The notes beneath the pieces were generated by a model that was not told the DNA's origin, made no database searches, and was given only the letters and a program-made list of their open reading frames with translations. Source: Suillus spraguei (taxonomy: Eukaryota; Basidiomycota; Agaricomycetes; Boletales; Suillaceae). From it: a stretch of DNA of 64,000 nt. The stretch is from positions 62,001 through 126,000 of the forward strand of contig JABCPU010000017.1 in the NCBI GenBank assembly GCA_016800925.1. Reading direction: 5' to 3'. Below, piece by piece: positions 23,099-36,200 of this stretch (positions are counted from its first letter, which is position 1; every line of letters begins with the position of its first letter). The translations under genes and the position numbers were made by a program.

Positions 23099-24716
23099 GT
23101 CTTGCTCTCTAACCATTCTAGGAATAAACGAGCCGCTGAGTTGTTGGCTATTACAGCCTGTAGCAGGCCGGGCATGATTCTTTATCATTCCTGTGCACGC
23201 AAGGATAGGACTGAGTAATTGTAGAAAAGGTACATGACAAAATAGCATGCCGTGAGTGACCGAGCCGGCGGACATGGACACTTACTCGAGTATAGAGAGC
23301 TTCCTGCCAACTTTTCCTTTTTATTATGTTGTTTGAGATATTCTAGCGGTGCATACGCACCAAGTCCTTAGTCAAACATTGGTCTTGCATGATTCAATTG
23401 CACATTGCAACGCTATAGCATCGTCGTACAACAACCGGGCCCATTGATTTGTTCACTCGTCATATTAAGAATCAATCGAGGAAGCTGATCGACAGAAAAA
23501 TCGGCAACAAAACAAGTTGAACAAATGCAGATCGTGTAGCCCAAACAGATTGCACAGTAAAAAGACGTACGTTAGCACTGTATTGCAATAGGTGTTTAAC
23601 ACAAAACGTGTTCAAGTTATCAGAGTCAAACAACTCGACCAAGCGGAGGGCCATGTAACATCATACCTGGGATGGTGAAATCATTTGATGCGGTCGTGAC
23701 GTGTCATTAACGCAGGGTGAGTGAGGTTCGAGTCTGGGGTGACATTTATTCACATGGGTGAAGTTTGATGAGGAATATTTGGATGTTTGAGGCTTTACGC
23801 GGGGGTGAAGTGGCACGATTGAACTGGACGCAGTGGATGAAATTTAACGCAGCACTGATCGGACTCGGACGCGGCGGTGAAGCGGCATGATTGAGCTCGA
23901 CGCGGTGGATGAAATTTGAGGCGGCATTGATAGGCTTAACGCGGCACTACAGAGGCATCGATTGGGCTTTTGTTGGGGCGATACGGACGAGGCTTGAGCG
24001 ATGACTAGCCTGATCTGCAGAAAATCAATGTTCACTGAATTCGAACCACGATTAGAGTCGCACAGAAGTTTGCGACATACTATGAGTTCACGTATGACAC
24101 TGAGAGGTTAAGATTAACCAGTCTTTCGAGCACTGTCACGGTTACATGATTAAGTGCGAATTCACAAAAAAAATGGTCGGTATACTATTCCTTTCGGCTG
24201 AGGAGTCCCGACTCGAATAGCGCGAGTTAACTTTTCATTACCGCTACCAAGAATGCTTTGTAGTATGTCGTGTATTGGATCGAGTGTTCTATGTTAAAAT
24301 TCGGGGTGTAGGACCACGCAATGAGAATAATCTTGTTTGTCTGAGTTCTGTCAAACAAGTAAGGAGGGGAAATACATGCGAATAGTGACTCGGAATTATT
24401 CCACGTGATTACGTAAGTGTATATCTCAGCCCTAATTACTCCAGCGAGGACAACGATCAACTAAGAAAACAAGTGTCGTTAACATCGGCAACAACACTAG
24501 CACTAAGCAGAAAAATGACTCGCTCCCACAGCGTGACGTGCAACCTGAAGCTCCGTTTGAGGATTCTTCTGAAGAAATCGCATTGATAGCAAAGAAAAAC
24601 TAGCACCATCATTGAGCTATTACAAGGCACAATTTTTAATTGAGGTCCACTCAAGAGGTTGATTCGACCCAAATTACTGATACTCACAAAATATGAGACA
24701 GCGCTCCCCTGAATCA

Positions 24717-24857
24717 ATCCAGTTGCAAGCCGACACCTGAGCCACCGTCCTCAACCCAGTGGTAGCAATCACTGGTGGTACTACATCTTTGACCTACTTT
24801 TCCACATCGAGTGCTTCCGCCCAAAACAGCCACAACGGCGAGGAAGACAGAACGCAT
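24717..24857 (-). pseudogene. Type II knottin-like gene F, decayed
   Basis: The frame opens with the same first residues as the other type II genes (MRSVFLAVVAVL), but the second half of the signal peptide and the pro-segment are deleted. The first three cysteines keep the x6 and x5 spacing. The CC pair is then C-Tyr, and the frame leaves the family and stops. The downstream GTGAGTATCAG intron start (near 24690) is still recognisable. Confidence 0.75.
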
Positions 24858-26956
24858 TAGCTGTATGAAGTGATAGTATGGGGACAGGTTCTCGAATCAC
24901 TGAGGTGGTGCACAGTATTATTAGGCCTGCTTTTGTGTCCTGAAAACCATTCTAGTGTGTTATAGCTACTTTCAAGTTTATCTCGATAGACCGGATTTGA
25001 TTTTGTTCCCTTCACCGCCTTTGTTACTTGTAGAGCTCGTTGAAAAGAGTCCCGATCGTTACACTTTTTAGGCATGCGAAGTACCACAAGATGGCTCGGA
25101 GTCTGCTCATTTAATACTCTTACTGGTCGCCGTGATCAATCAAGCTGCAACGGTGTCTGTCATCGCACGACCATTGATTGTGCTACCGTACGGCATACCA
25201 CTATACCACTATCTTCATAATTGATCGTGCTGATTCCTCGTAGTGATACAAGTTTAGCGTTACTCGGCGCATGATAACAAGCGGCGAGACCCCTTTGTTT
25301 GTCGAGCTCCGGCGAAGGGAACAAAATCAAATCCGGTCTATCGATATGAAGCCAGATGCTATGATGGCATCGTCGTACAACAACTGGGCCCATCAAATCG
25401 TTCATTTAAATCACCCCGTTCTTCTAGCATGTTCAAATAATCAGTTGAGGAAGCCAATAGACATAAAGATTTGCTCGCAACAAAACAAATGCACATCATT
25501 ATTAACCAGAATAGATTACCTGGTGAAAAGACTCAGGTTGGTACTGTATTCCAATAAGTGTTTGATGCAAGACGTGTTCAAGTTATCAAAATAACAACTC
25601 AACAAAATGTAGGACTATGTAACATGATTGGGATACTAAAATCATTTGATGCAGTTGTGACGTGGCATTGACGCAGCGTGAGTGAGGTTTGAGTACTTTG
25701 AGTCCGAGGTGGCCTTGATGCAGCAGTTGAGCCTCAAATTTCCGCGGCATGGATGAAGTTTGATGAGGAATGATCGAATATTGAAGTTCGACGCGGTGGT
25801 GAAGCGGCGTGATTGAGCTTGACGCAGTGGATGAAATTTGATGTTGCATGGGTAAGCTTGACCGGCATTACGGAGGCACGAATGGGGCTTGGGCGGATGT
25901 GACACGGACATCCTATGTTTGAACGTTAAGACTGTTCAATATTAAGTCAACTTTGCGTTTGCTATTGTGGAGCGGTCTTAGTAGCGGTAACAAGAACGAA
26001 AGGAAATGTTCGCTGTATTGAAGCAGATAGTTTTTCGGGTGGAAGCCCCGAAGGAACGACCTGTGAGAGCCGAGGTGAGCTGCGAGGGCGGGTGGGCATC
26101 CTCGCAGACTCAAACTCAGCAGGTCTAGATACCAGCCACCCGGGCCCCTGGAAGAGAGATTTGATGCTAGTATGTAGTTGAAGTTGACTACTTGTAGCAA
26201 TTTAGGCTCCGAGGATCCGAAAGATAATGAGGATAAGGGAGTGGTGGGTGGGGAAAAGAAAAGCAGAAGGCGGCACGCAGGTTTGGGCCTGCTGGAGCGT
26301 GGCGCGAGCACTGCGTTGTGCGGAGACAAGAGATGTTACGTGCTACACTGTCGCTGTCGCAGAGTCCTAATTCTGACCGTACACTCGTACCCTGCTTCGG
26401 GGTAGAATATCAAAACATTTTGAATGACTTCCCGTAGGCAGGGATCATTTGCTGACATAATCTTATTGGTACTAGGTCCAGGCTTTGCCGTCCAGCGCGT
26501 ATCGTTCGATACTTACTAGTAACTACGCTGCTGCACTTCCGACAGATCCGTCGCATACTTACCTTATTTCCATCGGGTCCAGTTTGGATGCTTTGTGATA
26601 GGCCTATCGTCTGAACTTGACACTAGCGCTCGCTAACCTGAAGGGACGGCTGTATCTTCTGCTTCGACTGGTGGCATCCAATGTGAATGTCTTGTTGGAT
26701 TATCAGGGGGTCGAGGTACGAGCTCGACACTTATCGGGAATCTTCGGGATCGATGGCGCATCAATGGCGCAATATTACCGGGCGTCGGCAGCATGGTTTT
26801 AGCGTTGACTGGCATATATAAGGAGGTATTTTTCTGTAGGAGTACACTATGCGTTTGTCAGCGGGTTCACTGTAAAACCTGAGTTGGTATTACTTCGCAG
26901 AACGTGTCCGAGACTTGCGTGCAACTCAATATGTCTGTTCAAGAAATTTTCATCCT

Positions 26957-27415
26957 CTAACCACACTTTCTATATTTTTGAACATCAACCACGTCAAGGC
27001 CCTTGGCTCCTATAAATTGGCATGAAGGTCCAGAACGACGATGGCTGACAGTTGGACTCCCGCCATGTGAAGAAAAATTTCGAGGATACAAGGTGAGCAT
27101 TCGCTGATTTGGATCCTTTCTCTCTCTGGTACTACACTTGATTGAAGTTCTATACTGATGACTACGACGGCGCTGGCAATGCATACAGTCACGAGGTATG
27201 GCAACCACAACTCGTACATTTCGCAGCCTGATCCTGTTGTTCACCCTCTCGTAAATAACTTCCTTCTCTATCTCGATTTCAAGTGCTTGATACCGATATT
27301 CACCCATGGTATTCCATCGACTACGATCTAGTTTTTCGTATAGGATATCTTGTTGCATAAAATTTTCAAGGTCTGGTATATGATAGTCCGCATTACTTAA
27401 TACTTTGCCTACCAC
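26957..27415 (-). other. Unassigned 152-codon open frame
   Basis: The frame has no ATG at its upstream end (it begins GTG, with the first internal Met about 19 codons in). It has a charged helical stretch (EIEIEKEVIYERVNNRIRL) and no known domain. The corresponding region in the neighbouring unit (29390-29740) does not keep the frame open, so this is more likely chance or relic sequence than a gene. Confidence 0.2.
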
Positions 27416-27549
27416 TCATGCCCCAATTACTCAGGCGATAATGATATTTGTCCAGGGACGACCTCGGTGATTAACTAAGAAAACACGCGTCGTTAATGGT
27501 GGCGCCAACACCAGTAACACGACTCACCTTCGCGACGTGCGAGCTCCCC

Positions 27550-27823
27550 TCAGATTTGCAACCTGCAAGACCCAGCATTCTCACCAGAAACACCCTATTA
27601 CAAGACGTAAAGGTCTGGTCAAGAGGTTGATCCGACGCAAGCTACTGATACTCACAACACAAAGAACGCCCTGTTGCCAGCCGCAGCAACTATTGTCGGC
27701 CTCACAGTGTTGACCTAATTGGCTACATGGCAGTAGGTTTCTGTCAAAAACATCTGGTGTCGCGTTGACAGAAAGAGACGCTGTTAAAAAAACAGCCACA
27801 ACGGCGAGGAAGACAGAACGCAT
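27550..27823 (-). CDS. Small secreted cysteine-rich peptide, knottin-like (type II, gene G)
   Basis: Exon 1 is 27823-27656, the 61 bp intron is 27655-27595 and the 45 nt exon 2 is 27594-27550, giving 70 residues. It has a signal peptide of about 21 residues, a short segment, then C-x6-C-x5-CC-x7-C-x10-C. The loop after the CC pair is three residues longer than in gene E and shares a GWxQG stretch with gene H. The upstream TATA-like box is at 27878-27884. Confidence 0.8.
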
Positions 27824-27877
27824 TGGTGAGTTGGGAGAGAGGTTCTCGAATCACCGATTACCGTGACTGAGGTGTTG

Positions 27878-27884
27878 CTTTTAT
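27878..27884 (-). promoter_or_regulatory. TATA-like box of gene G
   Basis: ATAAAAG on minus, about 55-60 bp upstream of the ATG. Confidence 0.5.
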
Positions 27885-28094
27885 GTTCACTCTGGCCATT
27901 CTAGGAAGAATAGATATCGTAATAGTGATTATTCGGCACCTCAGCAGGAGAAATAGAAGCAACAACAGAGTTCATGTCACGCATCTGATTGACGTTATGT
28001 AGGGCTGGCCGAAGAAGTTTTTCTGCTTGCATGTCTTCTTTGTGACGTTGTCCCACATCTAAAAGAGGGTCCGTGTTCGAACCGAGTTCAAAAG

Positions 28095-28298
28095 TCAGGG
28101 CAAGTGTTCGTAATCCATATTATACTGCTTTTTCCACCAATCGCGTTGCTCCTTTAGCAGCGTCGTAAGCTCACCATAAGCATCAAACAAGCGAAAATTA
28201 TGGGTCTTTTGCTGATGCCGGCACTCGTCTAGCTCACGGTCTTTGTGCATAGCATCCTCTGCCATTTTTCTAACCCTAGCGCTCGTGGATGCCGCCAT
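28095..28298 (-). CDS. Small helical hypothetical protein
   Basis: A 67-codon frame with an ATG start, rich in Lys, Glu and Gln, predicted helical (RKMAEDAMHKDRELDECRHQ and QRDWWKKQYNMDYE). The composition looks coding rather than random, but I know no family and see no promoter. It lies between units of the peptide array and could be an exon of a larger lost gene. Confidence 0.3.
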   Translation of the reverse strand: MAASTSARVRKMAEDAMHKDRELDECRHQQKTHNFRLFDAYGELTTLLKEQRDWWKKQYNMDYEHLP

Positions 28299-29871
28299 CC
28301 TGAGTCGCTCCCACTCTTCTCTGGTACCTACGGCCTAGCTATGCCGTCGCCGGCAGTCGATTTTTTTTGGCATCAAAACTGGGAGTCGTGGGTGGACATC
28401 CACGCCGAGATCTAGCGCCACTGCGCTCCATTGCGCTAGCAGTCAACATCCCCTCCCTTATTGCATCTTCCTATCAATCCTCCTTGTCAGTTGTCGCTAC
28501 TTGGCGCGGCCTTCACTGTGTCTGTCATCGCACGACCATGATTGACAATATTGTACTACCATACGGCATACCACTATACCATTATCTTCATGATTGACCG
28601 TGCTGATTCTCGTAGTGATGCAAGTTTAGTGTTACTCGGCGTATCGTAACAAGCGGCGGTGAAGGGAACGAAATCAAATATGGTCTATCGATATGAAAGT
28701 AGACAGTATGACATCGTCGTACAACAACCGGACCCACCAAATGGTTCATTTAAATCACCCCCTTCTGGCATATTCAAAGAATCAATCGACGAAGCCGATA
28801 AACAGAAAGAATTGTTCGCAACAAAAGACTCGAGTTAGTACTGTATTCCAATACGTGTTTGATACATGGCAGTGAGGTTTGAGTACATGAGTCCGGGGTT
28901 GCCTTGATGCAGTTGAGCTTCAAGTTTCCGTGGCATGGGTGAAGTTTGATGAGAAACGATTGAATACTATTGACTGGGAGGTTCGACGCGGCGGTGAAGC
29001 GGCGCTATTGAACTTGACGTGGTGGATGATATTTGACATTGCATAGGTAAGGTTAACCGACATTACGGAGGCACGAATGGGGCGTAGGCTTGAGCTTGAG
29101 CGTTATGTAATATTGAGTTAAACATGACTCGAGTCCCCGAACAGGATCACGGCATCCACTGACATAATCTTACTGGTACATCCGCTTGCCGCCCACGGTT
29201 CAAATCGTTCGATTACCGCTGCTGCACTTCCGTCGCATACTTACCTTATTCCTATCGGAACTGATTTGGATGCTTTGTGATGGACCTATCGTCTAGGGTT
29301 TCCTAACTTGAAGGGACATCCTTGTACTTCGATATCAACGTACGACAGATAGCTGGCATCCGATGTGAAAGTCTCCAAGAGATCTTCATTCTCCAACCGT
29401 AGCTTCTATATTTTCACTATTTGGTTGGACAGTAACCACATCAAGGCTCTCTGCATTGGTACGAATTGGCATGAAGGTCCAGAACGACGACGCCGGCTGA
29501 CAGTTGGACTCCAACCATTATATATATAAGGGAATTTTCGAGGACACAAGGCAAGCATTCATTGAGTTAGATCTTCTCTCTGATACTTCAGAGAAGTTCT
29601 GTACTCCCGACTGAGTTAGACTACGAAGGCGCCGGCAACGCATACAGTCACAGCGAACTGAGGCACAGCAACTACAATTGGTATATCTCGCAGCCTGATC
29701 CTGTTGTGAACGCTATGTACGAGAAAACATCTATTCATGTCCAATTACTCAAGCGATAATGAATTTGCTCCAGGGACAACCATCAACTAAGAAAACACGC
29801 GTTATAAACATAGCCACCAACACCAGCACTAGGCAGAAACACGACTCACCTTCCCGACGCGCGAGCTCCAC

Positions 29872-30134
29872 TCAGGCATTCATAATGCAAGTTCCAGCAC
29901 TTTCACCGTCAATGACCTATTATAAGGTCCAGTCAAGAGGTTGACCCAACGCAAACTACTGATACTCACGACACATTGAATGCCCTGTTCCCAACCGCAA
30001 CAGTTAACGTAGCTTGCACAGTATTGGCCTGGTATGCTACATGGCAGCACGCTTTTGCCTAAAACAGCCGGTGTCGCGTTGACAGAAAGAGATGCTGTTA
30101 AAACGGCCACAACGGCGAGGAAGACGGAACGCAT
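29872..30134 (-). CDS. Small secreted cysteine-rich peptide, knottin-like (type II, gene H)
   Basis: Exon 1 is 30134-29970, the 53 bp intron is 29969-29917 and the 45 nt exon 2 is 29916-29872, giving 69 residues. It has a signal peptide like gene G's and six cysteines spaced C-x6-C-x5-CC-x7-C-x10-C. The second exon keeps its length and the cysteine, while most other residues differ from E and G. The open frame extends upstream of the ATG, but the family start is MRSVFLAV. Confidence 0.8.
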
Positions 30135-30195
30135 TGGTAGGATGAAGTGTAGCGTCTGGTAGAGAGGTTCTCGAATCACCGTGACTGAGGTGTTG

Positions 30196-30204
30196 CTTTT
30201 ATAT
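30196..30204 (-). promoter_or_regulatory. TATA box of gene H
   Basis: ATATAAAAG on minus, about 65 bp upstream of the start. Confidence 0.55.
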
Positions 30205-30527
30205 CCTGAATATCACTCTAGCCATTCTAGGAAGAATAGATGATGTGATACTAGTAAGGGGTAGCAGGACATAGTAGGGCCATTAGGAAACAGAAAATCT
30301 AGAAACGAGCGCCGTCTGCTAACTATATTTAGTCGTCTCGCGCCTTTTTAGTCGTTATTGCACAATTAGTCGGCTCCTTACAATCACACTTTTCAAGATT
30401 CAGCGGGATGCGAGAGATTACATGTATTCAGAATGTTCGATTCTCCATCTCTCGTATGTTGAGAATAGCGAAATAAAATAATAACAGTGAAAGACTCATC
30501 TCCACCAATTGCATGAGCATCAGCATA

Positions 30528-30555
30528 TTGGATTGTGCTACGGAGTGCTCCGTAG
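30528..30555. repeat. 28 bp palindromic repeat, copy 1
   Basis: Contains the palindrome CTACGGAGTGCTCCGTAG-like core. The full 28 bp recur in inverted orientation at 63410-63437, about 33 kb away. It may be the terminus of a small transposon family. Confidence 0.6.
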
Positions 30556-30660
30556 TAGCACTCTGTAGTAAATTACGTTTCCTGATGGAGTGCGCTACTG
30601 AAGTCGTAAGTGTCCGTAAGCTAAGCGTTCATTTCAGTGGTTTTGCAGATCGGCTCATTT

Positions 30661-32600
30661 CATCTGGCAAATCAAAGACGCCGAAACTCTAAAAAAAGTG
30701 GGTTCATGTTTATATTTTTATTAATATCACGTACAGGACAAAACATGGTCATTGTCAAGGAAGTGCTATACTACAACCAAGATCGGTATTGGAGAGGGTG
30801 GTAGATGCGAGGGGGTGAAAACGTGGGGTTGAGGGACATTCATGGGCATAAGGGTTGAAAAAAAAGGGCTGAGGATGCTGTATGCGAAGACCGTAAGCTC
30901 GGCGAGCGAGACAATGAAGACATGTAAGTACTAGTAGCAGGATGGTAGTGAAGACGACAATACATAACAGAACTTCTTGGTACCTCTCACCGAGTCTAGT
31001 GTCCAACCTTTACTAAATAATAACGTCAGTCAAATGGTATGGTATTACATAGCTCGAACTGAGCGAAAGTGCTGTTCGCATCTGTTCGCGTTCACTTGGT
31101 GATCTAGAATCATATCCATGGGGGGATATCCAAGGCTGTTCAATACGTTCTGTTCGCGTCTGTTTGTGTAATCCGGGCACCACTCAGCGTGCTAAATTTA
31201 AACGGGACTTGTACCTGAACCATACATCACACAATGCCAACACTTGGTGTAGCGAATCATCCACTAGCAGTCTTGAAACACATCCCAAACCTCGCCATTC
31301 ACATTGCTAGCCTTTGTGAGGTCTAACCCCCAACATTCCTGAACATTTTCATTTTCTGCTGAGGGTTAGGAATGACGAGGTTCGGGAGTCTTGCTGAAGT
31401 TTAGGATATGCTTTAGGACTAATTTACTACTCATGAAGTCTTGGCGCTGCGCGCTGTAAGGTTTCGGTCCAAGGGTCGGCAGCGCTTAGCAGACATTGTG
31501 AACGAGTGACTGTGTATGCGTGCTTCATCTGTGTGTCGTCTGCGTGTGTGATTTTTGTATATGTAGAATAATCGAACTGATGCCAGCGCTATAGGATAAG
31601 ATCAACCACGGTTTGACCGTACTTTTTGCTTTGCGCTTCAGGTACGTGGGAACATCAGGTGGAGCTAAGGCTGCTAAGCGTAAACCATGCGAGCTGGCGA
31701 AGGTGAGAAAAAACCGTTGTCCCCTTCTTAGGTTTCAGGCTCTCATTCCCTCCCGTGTATCTTATCCCAAATATTGACCACAACATTCTCGGTCAGATGC
31801 CCCGGACGCAGTAGGTCTCCTTTCAGAGCCATGCTGCTCACTGTCAATAATTGCCACTAACATAATATACTAGTAAACCAAAGCTTACTCAGTCCAAGCG
31901 CCCCACACCTATTACCCAGTTCAAACGCCCTGATCGTGATCATGTAGCACGTGGTTGGGGTCCGCACACGTTACACGAGCATCACAGTAAGTCATCTGAA
32001 ATCCTTGATACTACTGAATGCTCACTAGCCCACAGAACCCCTTACCAGATGACGAATCTACGCAAAAGTTCCCCATCTCCTCCCACATAACCGGCAGATC
32101 AATGGAATTGAAGGATCACCAGACCCACACTGTGGAATTTCTGAATCCGGATGGAGCTCGTGTCGCCAGTGATGACGATGACCTAGAACTACTTGAGAGG
32201 AGATGCGATGGATCCTTGGCCTCCATACCAGAATCTCGGATGTTCCCTCCTTTCGCCACCTATACTTCATTGCCCCGGACGACAGGGTTTATGAAGTACA
32301 TTTTGGTGATCGCATTGTTTCCACCATTACCTTCCCGCGCCGTGCTGAGGTGGCGGTGCATGGCACATTGGCATCACAAAGTAAATTATCTACTATAGTT
32401 ACATAGCTGCCAATATTTGTGCAGCCTACTCTTGATCAATGAACCCACATGCATTAAGTCCTCTGGCGAATGAAGTAAGCCTCAGTGTGAGGCCGTCAGC
32501 CCGTCTTCATCACATTCGCCAGTCTTTCGAGCAATGTCACGGTCGAGTACTGGTTAACTTTTCATTTTAAAACTTTGCCACTAGCGGATGCACATGGGTC
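30661..32600. other. No supported gene
   Basis: The minus frame at 31006-30755 lacks an ATG but would encode a single hydrophobic helix. The plus frame at 32018-32398 is preceded by an AG acceptor (near 32037) and could be an exon (HTVEFLNPDGARVAS, acidic DDDDLELLE). I cannot connect either to a family. Confidence 0.35.
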
Positions 32601-32601
32601 A

Positions 32602-32634
32602 AACTGAATAGGACATTCAATGTCCTATTCAGTT
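32602..32634. repeat. 33 nt perfect hairpin
   Basis: Two 16-base arms (AACTGAATAGGACATT and its complement) with a single central base. It lies immediately before the unit-start motif of the fifth type II unit. Confidence 0.8.
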
Positions 32635-32822
32635 CCAATTACTCAAGCGACAATAAGATTTGTGCGAGGACGATCAACTGAGAAAACATGCCGTCGTTAA
32701 TGACGGCACTAGCACTAGGCATGACTCACCACGGCCGACGGGAACAGCGGACTGGTGGGGGTGCGCCTCATACCAGGGCATTGCGCGCCCAGAGATGCGT
32801 TGGGGACACTGGGGGTCCCCTC

Positions 32823-33084
32823 TGTTGATATTCAACGTCGTCATCGCTCGTCATAGTTAGCTTTCTATTTTTACTTTCGGACTCTGTACGTATACCTTAT
32901 AAGCCTCGCGCTTCGCCCCACTTGTACCTCAGCCGTTCTTATCATAACGCTGAGGTATGTATTTCGTTTCCTGCACGCCGTCTCTAGCTCATGTATTTCG
33001 TACCTCTAGACCTCGGTTCTAGGTACTTGCAATGTCAGCCGTTCTTATCATAACGCTGAGACCTCGGTTCTAGATCTTCTAAGA
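32823..33084 (+). repeat. Copia 5' LTR
   Basis: 262 bp, starting TGTTGATATT and ending TTCTAAGA. A CTTATAAG box near 32896-32903 is a plausible TATA element. An internal motif CAGCCGTTCTTATCATAACG occurs twice. Confidence 0.9.
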
Positions 33085-33099
33085 GGTTATGAGCCCGGC
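33083..33099 (+). promoter_or_regulatory. Primer-binding site, half-tRNA-iMet type
   Basis: GAGGTTATGAGCCCGG directly follows the LTR. The GTTATGAGCCC core is complementary to the anticodon arm of initiator methionine tRNA, as in copia elements that prime from an internal tRNA fragment. Confidence 0.75.
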
Positions 33100-33207
33100 T
33101 CAATTTGAGCCATCAGACGAAACTACTAGATCGAACTTCCCTCACGCGTTGAACGCCGCTCATATATTCACTTCTTGTCATTTGTCCTTCCACACGACGG
33201 TATCGTC

Positions 33208-36200
33208 ATGGGAAAATATGACCATATTCCCGAACTGTTGGGCTCCGAGAACTATGTAGGCTGGTCGACCAAGATGCAGTATGCTTTGGCGTGCGAGGAT
33301 CTGTGGTGCCATGTCAACACGAAAGTCGAACCAACAGACCTCCTCGGGACGCCATCCTACTTGCCTGTTCCTGTCGATCCTGCTAAGATCACGTCTACCG
33401 AACGTACTGCCATGCGTGAATGGTTACTGACTGATATGAAAGCAAAGGATCTCATAGCTCGTCGTCTCAGTCCATCTGTGGGCTCACTCGTGTCTCGTGC
33501 CCATAACGTCTCAGCACGGAAGGCGTGGCAAACGCTCGCGGAGCATTTCAACCGAACTGATACGAGTGCTCAGTATCAGCTACGTCAGAGGCTCGATGCC
33601 CTTCGCATGAAGGATTCAGCGGACGCTACCAATTTTGTCGGTCAACATGCAGTCTTACGTGAACGACTTCATGACTCAGGCGCGCCTCTGCGGGATAGTG
33701 ACGCCATCTACAGTCTTCTTATTGGCTTGCCTCAGACGCCTATCTGGCAACAATTCAAGTCCATGCTTGAGCAACGTATGCACGATGAAATCATGTCCGC
33801 ACCATCATCAACTCCTTCGTCCTTCACTGTTGAAAGTTGTGTCTCCCGCATCACCGCTGAGGCAGCGCGCCATGTTCATACGCAGGCCATCCATGCTGCA
33901 CGTCCAGGATCTGAGTATGCAAACGCTGTCACTTCCTCTAACTCGTCAACTGGTGTGAACCCCATTACCGGCTTGCGCAAACACAAACACAACCCCGAAG
34001 GCATCTTCTGCACAACGGCTGGATGTAATAAGGGTGATCATGACCATGCGCACTGCTATCAGAAGGGTGGCGGTATGGCAGGACAGGCTCCGTGGATGCG
34101 GAACAAGAAACAGGAGGACGCACCTCCAGTTGCGGCTGCCGCGGCTACTGTTACCAAGGCACCAGTGGCATCTACGCCAGTTATTGCCGCAGCTGCGACG
34201 GATCTTAGTAGTCTGATGCAGGATCTATCGTTTGTGTCTATCGCCGAAGTACCTGATGACATCGCATGTGCAGTCAACTTACCTTTCACGACGATTCTAG
34301 ACTCGGGCACTACTGTCACCCTGGTCAAAGATAAGCGCTTCTTCCACACATATTCCACCGAGGACCCGGTGGACATTCTCACTGCGAATCATGGTGTCCT
34401 GCAGACCACAGGTCGCGGAACTTGTGTTGCCTGGCTGGCAATTGGTGGGCAACGACTTCGCATTCAGTTATCAAACTGTCTGCACGCTCCGGGCGCCTTA
34501 CTCAACCTCCTTTCCGTTAGTTGCATGAACGCGAAGGGATGGGATGTCAACTTCCGCTCCGACATGACTTGCGAGCTCGCATACAAGGGTAATTCACTCG
34601 GCTTCATTCCGGCCACGGGTAAGCTTTATGCTCCCGATATCGAGTTCATTCCTCTTGCATCAGCACCTACCCCAATTCCTGAAGTCACTGCGTTTGTTGA
34701 TACCCCACTGTCACTCGATTTATGGCATGCTCGAGTCGGTCATATTGGAAAGGAAGCCGTTAGTCGTCTTAATCGAGTTGCCAAGGGCATTGTCATTCAA
34801 TCGTCTTCCCCCTTATCACACTGCGAGTCATGCATCCTCGCTAAGCATCCCCATCTCCCCTTTCACTCATCGGAAACTGAACGTGCGCCAACGTTTCTCG
34901 ATTTGATCCACAGCGATGTCTGTGGCCCTGTCCCCACCTTGACGCCTCATGGCAAACGGTACTTCATTGTATTCCTTGACGACCACTCTCACGCGCTTGA
35001 TTTACAACTTCTCGCCTCAAAGGACCAGGCCTTGGAGGCCTGGCGCACTTTACGTGCACACTGGGAGAACATGTCAGGTTTGCGAGTGAAGATTTTCCGC
35101 AGTGACAATGGTGGAGAGTTCATTAATGCTGCCTTCACTGCACATTTGGAGGAGGCGGGAATCCAGCGTCAACGCTCTGCGCCCTATGCTCATCAGCAGA
35201 ATGGGAAGGCAGAGAGGGTGATGCGTACGATTGAAGGTCGTATGTATGCGATGTTGGATTTCGCGCGTTTACCTCCCGGACTCTGGGGTGAGGCAGCTCT
35301 GACAGCGTGTTACCTGTTCAACAGGACCGAATCCCGTGCGCTCCCTGCCGGAAAGACTCCATACGAGATGGTTCATGGCACTCAACCTAATCTTGCCCAT
35401 CTTCGCGTCTTTGGTGCTCGCTGTTTCGCTCGGATTCCCACTGAACTCCAGTTGAAGCTTGGACCACGTTCGCGTGAGGCTGTCTTCATGGGGTATCCAC
35501 CTGGAGTCAAGGCTTGGAGGTGTCGCGACGCTGTTACTGGCGCGTTCTTTAACTCTCGAGATGTTATCTTCGACGAGAGTTTTACTGATCGTCCGTTTCC
35601 TGACAGTGATGATGACGACGATACCACAGTGAACGCCTCATCCTCTCCACCTGAGCCTGCTCCTCCTGCCGAGCCTCCCCATGTCACCATCATTCGTCGT
35701 TCTGGTCGCATTCCCGTCAATAGCGAGAAGGGTCAGCTTTTCAAGGAACGTCTCCAGGCCGACAAAGCACGTCTACTCCGTCAACGTGAACTCCGTGCAG
35801 CACGTGTCAATGGCGTACCTCCGTCATTGACAGCCTCCTCTGCATCGGAGCCTCCCATCGTCACTACTCCTACACCAATGCCTGACCTTCCTGCACCTGC
35901 AGTCGCTGACCCGGACGAGATAGTTCCGGATGACGATGAAGTAGGTTTCCCACATTTCATCACTAACTTGATCATTGTCGAGGTGGCCGCACTCTCTGTC
36001 CGCAGCGACACGCGTCGCAATCCCCTTGCGTCTGGATATGATCTGCGTATTCCACCTGCCACTTACGACGAAGCGACACGACGACCTGACAGTGACCACT
36101 GGTTAGCGGCGATGCGGAAGGAGATGAATCTCATGAGCGAGATGAATGTATACGAACTTGTGAGCCTTCCAGCGGATCGACGGGCAATTGGGTGTCGCTG

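Larger units (their letters stand above)
22625..30660. repeat. Tandem array of type II peptide-gene units
   Basis: Four units start with the motif AATTACTCAAGCGATAA or a close variant: near 22625, 24433, 27423 and 29740. A fifth start is at 32635. Each unit continues with a conserved flank (AACTAAGAAAACA..CGTCGTTAATG), the peptide gene on minus, then longer spacers. Within the spacers a GACGCGG/GATGAAATTTGA-rich block recurs at about 23460-24070, 25430-25910, 28760-29110 and 41780-42140. Another block recurs at 26440-27250 and 29140-29700. Confidence 0.85.

Noticed and set aside
22778..30134. Hydrophobin or cerato-platanin identity for the cysteine-rich genes
   Set aside because: Hydrophobins have eight cysteines with two CC pairs and are longer. 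Here there are six cysteines with one CC pair.
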